DNA of 64,000 nt from Doris montereyensis. Taxonomy: Eukaryota; Mollusca; Gastropoda; Nudibranchia; Dorididae. The position numbers and the translations under genes are program-made. The notes under the pieces are model-generated. The model made no database searches and was not told where the DNA came from. It saw only the letters and a program-made list of their open reading frames with translations. The DNA lies in the NCBI GenBank assembly GCA_037039925.1, contig JAXRKP010001033.1:20001-84000 (forward strand), read 5' to 3'. The first letter of the stretch is position 1. Each line of letters starts with the position of its first letter. Below are positions 10,540-22,500 of the stretch, one piece after another.

Positions 10540-13500
10540 CTGTTGATAACAACAAATAAGTTCATTTTAATAAAAAATAAAACAGAAGTAAAAAAGCAGC
10601 CATAAGACTAAGCTTAATTGAAATAAAAATCCTTCGAAAAAGTGACACAACAAAATGATACTTTCTCTCTACTACATATTTCAAAACAATCATTATTTCA
10701 AAGGGAGACAAGAATACTAATGTCCTTTTTTTATGTGTTACTTTACCTCTTTAGCCTACCACAAAGCTGCTTTTTTGCGTGTAACAGATTTCCAAACCTC
10801 CACATATAAAAATCTCCATTTTGTGTATAATAGATTTCCCTCCACATATAAAAATCTCCATTTTGGGTATAATAGATTTCCCTCCCCATATAAAAATCTG
10901 CGTTTTGTGTGTAATAGATTTCCCTGTCTTTAACCTCCCCATATATAAAAGCTGTTTTTGTGTGTAATAGATTTACCTGTCTTTAACCTCTCCCATATAT
11001 AAAAGCTGTTTTTGTGTGTAATAGATTTACCTGTCTTTAACCTCCCCACATATAAAAGCTGTTTTTGTGTATTAACAGATTTCCATGTCTTTAACCTCCC
11101 CATATATAAAAGATGTTTTTGTGTGTAATAGATTTCCCACTCTTTAACCTCCCCACATATAAAAGATACGTTTGTGTATTAACAGATTTCCATCTCTTAA
11201 ATCTCCCCATATAAAAAGATGCGTTTTGTGTGTAACAGATTTCCCACTCTTAAACCTCCCCATATAAAAAGATGTTTTGAAAAGCTTAAGTCCAGCTAAC
11301 AGATTGATAATGCTGTATTTTTCGGACTCAAAAAGAATTACACTGTGTTGTAAGCATAGAATCTCTGCTAGGCCCTACTGAACGAGTGTCACTCTCTTTA
11401 ATGTTGACCCCCTCCCCCCTCAGAAAATATGATTGCAGTGAGGCATGAACAAACTAAACAATCCAATAAAGGCATGAAGCAATTTAAAAAAGAAATATTT
11501 TCTCTTTTCGAGGCGCCTACAAAAATAACCATATGCCGTAACAATATAAGATAAAACAAACAACAAAACAATCAAGAAGGTAAAAAACAAATCAAATAAA
11601 TTTCTGTTTGTTTTGAAATGCTAAGATATGATTTTACCAAGACATAAGTCTATAATCACTAATGCTAGTAAATAAACAAAAGAATTCTCACCACTGGCAC
11701 AGTGAATAAAGGTGTTATAGATCTCGTGTCAGGACGACATTTCCAAAATCTAACAAAGCCATCATTTGATCCTGTAGACACACACACACAAGAAAAATTT
11801 GGATTCTTAGTTTTTAAAAATTTAAGTTATTTAAAATAAAAAGATTAAAAAGTTGAAGAATAAACCCTCAAATAATCGTTTGTCAAATTTTCTAAAATTT
11901 CATTTCCATATGCAGACACATACTTTACAAATGCCTAACCTCTTTTCATAGATCTGTTACATTCTTTTCTCACTCAAAACTATACCAATTAGGGGTGGGA
12001 AGGTGGAGACATTCGACAACTAGATCTAGGAATGCATTTCTTTGTTAAAGTGTGTTGTTGGTTGACACGTGTGTCGAATAGAGTACAATCTCTGTGGGTA
12101 ATAGTGACACCTACTGAGTCAGGGAAAAGGGGCGGAAAAGGGTGACCAGAGCCAAGACATCCAAGACCAGGTGCATAATTCTCGTCCACCGTATGAAATG
12201 TTAATGGTTAACATAAACCTACAGAATACACAAATTGAGGATGCATGAAGATTATATAAATGTGAATTCCTCAGGCAATAAAAGGTTATCATTATCAAAT
12301 TTATTTTTCACAGGAATCGATTCTCTAAATGCAACAAATTAATTTGGTTACATAAAAAAAACCATGCACTATCAATAAATCGTGCATAATAGAGATCACA
12401 ATTTGACGGAGACTCACTGCATCAGTATTGTCACTAGGTCAAATCAATCTCAGATGTATCATAAGGCCACTAGATAGCTTCCATTTTTAGAATAGATCTC
12501 TAATCAGTAATGTATAGCAATGCAGATAAGCATTTCTCTCTGTCTTTAGAATTTGCAGGACAAATAAATCCTATAGAAAATCAAAAAACAAAAAGAAATG
12601 ACTAACTAGATTCTAAATTATAACAAATGATAAGAGTTATCCGCAGGACTTGGAAGCATGAGGTCAAGATCTCGAATCCAAAGCAAACTAGGTCTAGAAT
12701 TGTGTTCCTAAACATGCAGAACCCCACTCAACACACATGCAAAGGGCACTAAAGCACTACACTTGGGAAGAAGATTTGTGTTACAATTGTCATGTCCAGG
12801 TATATTATCATCCTGTTCCAGACTTTGGACGCTATAGAAACAGGGCAAAGGCTCCGACTCGAATGGGTTATAATGGCCTTGAAGAAACGGTTCCATCAGC
12901 CATCCTGGATACGGAACATCTGCACATTTAGAATAATGCAAAAGAAATTTTTACGGATGGAAATCTTACACTAACAATAAACCATACCACAACCCCCCCC
13001 CCCATTCAGAAGAACAAAACTGAGTACTAAATCAAAGACAAGTGAATACCTTGTACATAGTGACCGCCTAAATGCCTAATTGCGCATGGTTAACCTAAAT
13101 AGACATACACAGATGCGTGCATGACCCCCAGTATAAATTGCCCATCTAAGAGGTTATCATTTCAAAACCAATTTTCTCTAAATGCCAAATTAATTTGTTA
13201 CAATTACAGGTATCATCTTCTCCAAATCATCATGCATTTTTGCCCGTAATGGATATACTTTTTCAGAATTGCACATGTAATCCCATTGCTAATAAGGCAC
13301 TATGATAGCCACCAATGTGTCATGCATTGTAACCACCCTTCATTACATATCCATTGTAATGTAATAAAAGATGACCAGTCTTCACTTAGAATAAAGAAAT
13401 CTAACTGTACAGCACATCCTTTGTCCCATTGGATCACTGGTTTGTCACTAAGCAATTACAATTGAACAGTCTTCCAGACTCCACCCACGTCTCTGTCTTG

Positions 13501-16500
13501 ATGCTGTAAGTGGCATGCAATCACTTGGCGTTTTTAATAGACCGAACTTGCATCACGATTGAGGGACAAGGTGTGAACAGTTTTATTGCTCTTCCTATCT
13601 CGCATTGGCCGAATCCATTGTGCCCTCGGATCTTTGTGGCGAGCGATAATCTGTGCGCTCGCTACCTCAGTGCTAAAGAGCTATTTTTCGCAAAACTATA
13701 CTTTTCAAAACCAAATGAATCTATATGGCTATGAATCTTCATTGTCTTAATTTCAACATGGGGATTATGAATTCCCCCATTGTTGCCATGACCTACTTTC
13801 ACCTCAATGCCCGTTTGCTCTGCTTCCCAAGCACTGGGCATTTAGACAGTCACTACTGAATCTAAAAACAAATCACCTTTTACAATACACAGCAAAATAT
13901 CTTCCTCTTCTAGATGGACACATTTAAAAACCTACCTGAGGCGACCATGTCTGTGTAACGCAATGCTGAGATGGACGAGATCCAATTTTCTGTGTAAGAT
14001 CCGTTAGTGTGTCCGTGTGCTTGGCTCTGGGTGACCATGGGCTTCTTTTTCATTACACTCCATAGACATATTGCACTTCAAGTAAAAAGAGAGATAAAAA
14101 TAAATAAATAGAGAGACATATATATCACACTCCCTTCAAAACTGTCAATAAATAAATGTAGTTTATTGCTTTATGCATTGTGATATCAGTGATATGATTG
14201 ATTGAAAAAAAAAGAAAGACAAATTATGTACTTACTTGTCATCACCTCCTGTGACAAAATTTGCTTCATTGATCAAAGACACGCATTCAATGGAACCCTG
14301 TTTGAAATAAACAAAGAATACAGAGAATATCCATTAAAAAAAGAAAACAACAATAACAAACAAACTCTTACCCCTCCTGCAAACAAAAACAAACAGTTTG
14401 TAGAAGTTTTGGGACAAACTTAAAAATAAAAAAATTGAAGGAAGAAGATTTAAAGTTTTTAAAAACCATTTTCTGTGTAATTTTGAGTTAGTAGTCACGA
14501 CAACTTACTCATGGCCATGAAAAAAAGAAGCTGTGAATCTTCCATGAGTTTCCATACGTGCACTGATTTATCTCTGCCTCCCGAGGTGATGGCTCTTTCT
14601 CTGGTCAGACTATCAATGCCAGTGACGGGAGAATTGTGCCCAAACCTGAAGTGAACATTATTATACACACAATGTAATTTTTTTATATATAAATATAAAT
14701 GTAATGATGTTTTGTACCTACAGGCGAGCTATGGTGTTCCTGGATGATGTTAGAGAAAGTCAGCTTTATATACACACACTCAAACCTCGTTATACTGCCA
14801 ACTGTTGTGCCAATGGTCTTGGTGTTATAACGAAAATGGTATAATAGCTGAAAACACCCTTTTTCAGCATTACAATGAGGGAAATAATCAATATTTGACT
14901 AATCAAGTAGAAGAAAAACAGTCACTGACAAGGCAGTGTAGGCCTAATGCATGTGAAATGGCTATTGTAGCTATACTAATATATAGTAATAGTAGAATCG
15001 CCATGTCTCTTATGTAGTTTAGAAAAAATATTGACATAAACATCCCAAACTCAAATAGTATTGCACTGCTATGAAGCCTAATTCTCGCCACTCAAAGCCA
15101 TGCCTATCCCACCAAGGTATTGTTAGAATGATGCGATCTGGGCCTACGCCGATTCTTCTCTTCATTCATTCGGTTGACCTAGGCCTAACCAACGGACGAC
15201 AAACATTGTCTCTGAACCTTCAGTACTCTCATTCTCATAAAGAAGCTGTGTGTCACTAGTGCCAGTTCTATAAGTGTAAGAGTACTAAGACACACAATCT
15301 TGTTAGTGATACTTGTGTCTATGGTGTGTGTTTGACTACATGATCTGTGACCAAGCCAAACTACATTCTACTTCTACCGGCTTGCATCACTTCGGGGGAA
15401 AGGGGCGGTGATGCACGGGGGCGGTATGACGAGCTGTAATTCACAATAGTTATGAAAGAACGTTCCTGCCAAGTCATTGGCCGATTGCGGTATGACGAGG
15501 TATTTCGTTATTTTTGAATAGTATCAGATCCATACAAGGGTGGGTGAAAAGCCTGTGGTAAGCAACAATGGCCGTATAACGAGGTTTGAGTGTATATATA
15601 GATGTTGTAGCTCAATGAACTAAACTGTATTAAAGTATCATAATCTTACACATTTAACTACACTTCCTTATATAATGCAATTTTCAGCTCTTGACCCACA
15701 TCATGACGTAACACAAAATCCAACCGAAACATAACAACAATACATGATTTTATCACAACAGACACTAAAACCTCACGATCGATGTGATTGAGCTATACAT
15801 ATGAATATCAGCCTTCATTTTGCTCCATAACAAAATATCAACAGTGACGTATTATCATTATCAACACATGACTACAAATTCATTCAATAGTCATTATAAA
15901 AAAATCAATTTACTGTTTAAACTAATGGGAGATTATGACAGTCTTGAATTTAAACCATACATGAAGGATGACCCGCTCTGCATTTTGAACTTTATTGGTC
16001 TCTCCTCGATTTATCCCCCTTAATGTTTCTTCTCATGATTGACATTCCTACCTAAGCTGTCTGAGTAATAAAAAATGATGATATCCCTTCTTAAAGTATA
16101 CATTTATGCACATAAAATAATTCTATAAAGTTAACATACAAAATCTCAACGTATGCCTTCTAAGTAGAAAAAAAAGACAAACTAAAAAATTAACATACAA
16201 AGTCTCAATGTATGCAAGTTCATCAACATTCCACACTTTGACAACTTTGTCGTGAGAGCAGCTGTATAAGGAATGGGAGCCCACTCTAAAGGCCACACCC
16301 TGAAATGAACAAAAGGATAAGCAGAATTAGATGTAACATCTGATCATAGAGTCGATAGGCTACAGGACTTGGGATCACGAGTTTTAATTCAAGAAAAGTT
16401 AGCTCTGACGTTGTATTCGTTCGGAAAGACACCCAACATGCATTTTCCTCTTTCAACCAAGGCGCAAATGAGTATAAGCACGACTAGCTTGGGAGTAAAA

Positions 16501-19500
16501 ACCTGCGCCAGACTAGCATTCTGTGCAGGAGGTGATTATTATCACCCGTTCTGCTTCACACTATAGAAACTAGGGGTCGTAATGGACTTGAAGGGACTTT
16601 CATTCTCTGATCAAACAGGGAAAGGGAAACACCTGTAATAACACATGACATGCATTGATGTTGACTATAAAATCTCGTGACCACTGCTAGTGTTAACAAC
16701 CATGCCCTGCATCAGTACATAATAAAATGAGTGCCAATGTTCCATGAAATGTTGTTTTATTAGAATAGCTGCATGTTCCCTCTTCAATTGGATTAGAGGA
16801 AAGTGAAACAAGATTTCCAAATTATTTAATCTAAAGAAGATATAATAGGTGATAAATGTTTCTAAACGGAAAACAGTTGCAGATGTGCACTGCACATTTC
16901 TAGTAGCTAGGTTGCTGGACTAAGGATCATGAGGTCCAGGGTTCGAATCTAACAAACTAGGTCTGATGTTCTTTTGGAAAGATATTGAACACTAGCTTGG
17001 GAGTAAAACTTGCAGATAAGAATCACCTGTTGCGCTTCACGACATAGAAACCGTAATTGCCTTTAAGGAACTTACACCACATGTCTATATTGACTCTGTT
17101 AGTTTTAATGGAATTTACTCTGTCCATCATGTGCAATGATTAACGATTGAATCAAGAGGAAACAGCAAGATAAAATTAACATATGAAAGAGTGAAAGGAA
17201 AAAGGTAGGACCTACCAGTAGTGCCTGCCAACCTCTGAGACTAACATAGTAGAAAGCAATACACGAATGCAAATAGATACATTGCTATTACTTTATTGAT
17301 TGTTTTCATCACTGAGGCCGTGAAACAGATCAATAGAAATATCATTGGTAAGTACTCACCGTGACTGGACCTCGATGACCCTTGAACTTATGGATGAAAC
17401 TACAGTCTTCGGGATTCCAAAGTTTCACGTATGAATTCATATCACCAGCCGCCTGCAACAGGAATAGGCAATTATTTTATATGTCTCCTTTATCTTTCCA
17501 ACAAAATCTCTCTCTCTCCAATTTAAATTTACAGCCTCTCGCTTTGAAATAATTTTTAAAAAAGGCATAAAATCATGAAATGCCAACTAAAAGATATTCT
17601 TTATGGATAGAATCATAATGAAAGATTAAAAATGAATAAATGAACAGCTGAAATTTAAAATTTACACTATGGTTATTGGTCTTAGGCACAAACTCTCTTC
17701 TGGTCTCTTTATCAACCATGGATCAATTGGGGGGCATGGTTTTACTGAATTGTTTAAGTGTTATAGGCACTCTTTCCTGTCGTTTTTTAATAATTCTTTT
17801 TACAGTTACACACTAGATCACAAAGTAAATAAAAGCTCTTCAGTATCATTTTCAAATCTTTAGAAAGTACACTGAGCAAGAACACATTTAATAAGACATT
17901 GTAGCTGTGGACAGGAAATGCATTCAGCACTATAAAAACATAAAAGAATCAGTTCCCAACATAACGTCAACCATGTCTTTATTGGGATGGAAATAAGTTA
18001 TATATCTGACAACTATGATAACCATAAAAGCACTTTATCAAAATATGGTAAAATGCTAATGCATAGGCCCATCACAAACAGAAATATAAAAAAACTCAAT
18101 CTTATCCTTAGTTATTCTGCCTTTTCTGCATGTGAATAGAATGATATTTGGACCACTTTTCTTTCCTTATTTTAACAATGTGGTCCAAAGAGCATTTTAA
18201 GCATTTGGAAAAATGTAAAAGAAAATAATAAATAAATCACACATAAAAAATCTTTTAGAAATTAATTTTTTTTGACTGATTGCTTCCTATTTACACATTA
18301 TGAATTTTTCACACAAACATTTAAGTTTGGAGTTTTGCTTCATTTCATCATTATCTCAATGCAGTTGACTCACCAAAAACTTGCCATCAGAAGAGATCGC
18401 CAAGCAAAGGATGTGGTCTGTGTGACCTATGTGTGTGTTTTCCATTCCCTTTCGGCCACCTTTTATTGTCTTCACTTTGAGCCCAGTTTCAACATTCCCT
18501 GAAAACAGATATTAAACAACAACAAAACAATTAACACGAAAAAACAAACAACAGACCCTCCATAATTAAAAAAACAAAACAAATTGAAGTGGACAGGTAG
18601 GCACCTGTACGGGGAGTAGATGATCCCGCCCTCCACGAGTCTCATGCTGCCTTGCAGGCAGGTCTTGACTGACCAAAGGCTAAGGGAGTTAACCCTGAAA
18701 GAAAACAACCTGCTGCCTTGCAGGCTGGTCTTGAATGTCTAAAGGCTAAGGGAGTTAGCCCCGACAGAAAATAACAAGGCCTGGTAGGGGGCCTCAAGGT
18801 GGCAGCCCCACCATCTATCTAGGGTACAGTGGGCTAATCCCTACTTATCCAAAAACAAACTGATTCAGAGAAAAAATAAATATAATATAACCGGCTTGAT
18901 CTTTCGAAGACGAACTTGGAAACGAATATGGATTGTGATTTTTGGAACATGGAATGTTAGGGCAATAAATGGAAAAGAGTTAGAATACATAATAGATAGC
19001 AGCTCCCTTTTTTACAGAACATTAAATGCAAGAGTAAACAGAGGAGCAGAAATATTCAATGATCATCACTTAGTGATTGCCAAAATGAAATTATTGACTG
19101 AAGAAAACAAACAGAAAAGGAAAGAGAAGAAAGCTACTAAACTCAAAATAGAGCAGCAGTAAAACAGGTATACAAATCTAGGATAAAAAGATTTATCAGT
19201 GAAAGACAGATGGATCTGAATGATAGCACAATAGAAGAAAAGTGGCAGATGTATAAAGAAATACTCCTCAGTTGTACTAAAGAGGTCTGTGGTAGGAAGC
19301 AAATGAAAGGAGAAAGGAAAAGAACAGCATGGCCGAATGAGAACGTCAAGGCTAAGATCAAAAAAAGAAGGATGCCTGGAAGAAATACTTGCAAATAAAG
19401 AGACCAGAGGATAGATAAGATAGATTACGTGAATAAAAAAGAACGAAATCCAAACAGCTATAAGAAAAGTGAAATTAGGAAACGCCCCAGGAGCAGATCA

Positions 19501-22500
19501 AGTTTATCCAGAAATAATTAAAAACCAAAGGGAGACAGGCAGACAAACTACTACATGCAATATGCCAACAAGCATGGAAGTCCAAACAGGTGCCAGACAG
19601 CTGGAAAAAGGAAACGGTAGTACCAATACATAAGAAAGGATCAACTATGGAAAGCTAAAATTATAGAGGGATATCACTACTTAGCGTACCAGGAAACTGG
19701 AAATAAGACTAAGGAAAAGAGTAGAGGATCAGATTGAGCATCCTCAAAAATGAAGAAAATGAATGTAGGTATATAGAAGCTCAAAACAGTAAATGTTTCA
19801 ATGCTTTCATTTGCCGATGACTTAGTTCTGTTTGGAAAATCAGAAAGTGACCTTCAGTCGAATATCAACATTACGAACAATGAACTAAATAAAAGAGGAA
19901 TGAGAGTAAATGCAAAGAAAACCAAAACAATGCTATTAACTCAGGAAGTTAAAACACAAAATCTTAAATTGGGCAGGGAGAATTTAGAACAAGTTCACAG
20001 CTACAATTACCTAGGAGTAATGATTAACTCAGAGGGAAAACTAAGAGAAGAAATCAGCCAGAGAATCAAAAAGGCAAGTGCAATATATAACCATCTAGGA
20101 AAGGCATTTGTAGGTAAGCAAGAATTATCAACAGAAACCAAAATGGCAGTATACAATACAGTTTATCGTCCTGCTCTCCTCTACGGCAGCGAAACCTGGA
20201 CCTTAGACAGTAGAGAATAAAGTAGAGTACAGGCAACTGAAATGAAATATCTAAGAAGAGCAGTAGGGAAAACTAAAAGAGACAAAATCAGGAACATAAC
20301 AATAAGAGATCAAACCAAAGCAGATGGCATTAAAAACTACGATAGAAACAAATCAATGAAGATGGTTTGGGCATGTAAACAGAATGAATGACAATAGAAT
20401 AGCTAAATCAATATATAGTGCTAAAGCCCAAAGTAAAAAACCAAAAGGCAGACCTCGGAGAAAGTGGGAGAAGATGTAATATAAAAGAGGCATCGAAGCA
20501 TAGAATTTTTTGTTTTTTGGAAGGAAACAGAAAATCCAGGACAGGGCATCCTTGAGAAAGATCATCTCGGACATATGAACCCATACACCGAAAGGTAGAA
20601 TGGGAGCTGATAAAAAAGAAAGAAAACTTAAAAAAAAAAATTGATGAAAGGAGCATTAAAAAAATTGCTTTTGATTTACTACACTCATCATGTCTTTTGT
20701 TAGGATGAACAAGAAAAATGGCAATCCATTTGAACAACAATTTAAGGGTACATGTTCAATAATGTCTTAATCTGTAATTCTTCTGGGGACCTAAAAGGTA
20801 ATTTTATTTTTACAGAATTTTTCAAATGTACAATAAAAAGGTCACATAAAGAGATTAATCAGAAATTTGATTACGAAAGTAGAAAGAACCCATAAGTTAC
20901 TTGATTTATACAACTGATAGATTTTAAAAATGTACACACACCACAAAATATCAGTCAGACACATTAGCATTGTACCTACATTTACAAATATTGCAATCCT
21001 TGCCGGCAGTAAAAACAAATTGATCATCTGGGGTTATGACAATAGATGTGACGGGCGAATGGTGACCTCGGAATACACGCAAATCTGCTTCAACAGGGCA
21101 AGCGCACTGAAACAGATAATTTTATTCATTACTCAGCTTTGTCATCTTCCTTCTTTAACAATAACTGGGTTATAATAATTCCACTCATTATGCAGGTATT
21201 AAAAATCTGTATAAATCATGAACAGGTGACAAAAACATTTAACCTGTTAAGACCATAACAAGGATGAGGCAATGCCTCCAATTATGGACTATCACAAGGC
21301 AGTAAATCTCAACCAATCTGAATGAAAACTGACGGTCCTCTTCTTAAAATAGAACTAAAGGTTAATGTGCACATGAAGAAGTGATTTCTATGCCCAATCT
21401 TCAACATTTCCAGAGTGCCCAGGGTATCTTCACCTTTATTTTCCTATAGAACGCTCAGGGTCAGGTCTCAAAGGGTTAAGAATCTCAACAAGAATATGCA
21501 CATCCTCTCTATCCTGACATTAATGTTGAGGTCTAACTAACAATATACTATGTTTGTTATTTCAAATGCGACAAGTCTTTTTTGAGCAGGACATCTTTTT
21601 TCTTTATTTTGAAGACAAACTAGACAGGATGAGAAACATATGGTCAAATGCCTTGACTAGAAGTACTAGTGACACAAACTTACCGAGTCAGCTATGCTTT
21701 TAAGTATCTTGCCAGCTTGCTCAGACTGATGATGACAGAAATGTGCGATGAGTTTAAAAGCATAAATGAAGCTGTTTAATTTGAAAAGCATCCCTCGTTT
21801 CATCCAATTTATTGTGATTATTGTTTATCATTTTGCTATTCATTGATATACAGCATACAAAAAAGAAAAATGCCCATTGACAAATTATGGAAAGAGTGGC
21901 TCCTGAAGGTCACTGTGATAAAAATAATAATTAAAAAAATCCAACATCAATTTTTAGGAACTGTATTTGCAACAATGCCATGGCATCAGTCTTAAAAAAA
22001 TAATAAATGTGAGTATTGTAGAATGTAAAGAAAGATAAGACCGGTATGAATTCTAAATCACTGTTTAAGATCATGTTTAGGAAGAAATTGAACATTAAAA
22101 CAAAATAGAAAATTGAAGAGAAAGACTGAATTTAAATTGATAATACTATGCTGCAAGCTGTGGATGGAGGAATAAAATATTTCTTACAATATCATGAGCC
22201 AAACGACTTGATACTGCATCCTTCAAAGTTTCTTCTTCTTCTTTCTTTTCAGCCTCTGTAAAAAAAACAACAATTAGAGAGAGAAAGGTGAGAAAGAACA
22301 TACTTATATTAATTAATCATTAACATAATTATATCACTTAATTATTATCAAATTTAACTTAATGATGATTCTGTAAAACAGGCTGACTTTTTTCTTAAAA
22401 TAAAAAGTATGTAAAAACTAACAAACGGGGTCTCACAATGAAAGCTACAACAAGATAGTGTTAAGGACCATATAAAACATAATCAACAAATTTGTGAATT

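Noticed and set aside
13510..13734. 74-codon plus-strand frame
   Set aside because: It lies in an RRP9 intron (exon 12 to 13) with no recognisable content.
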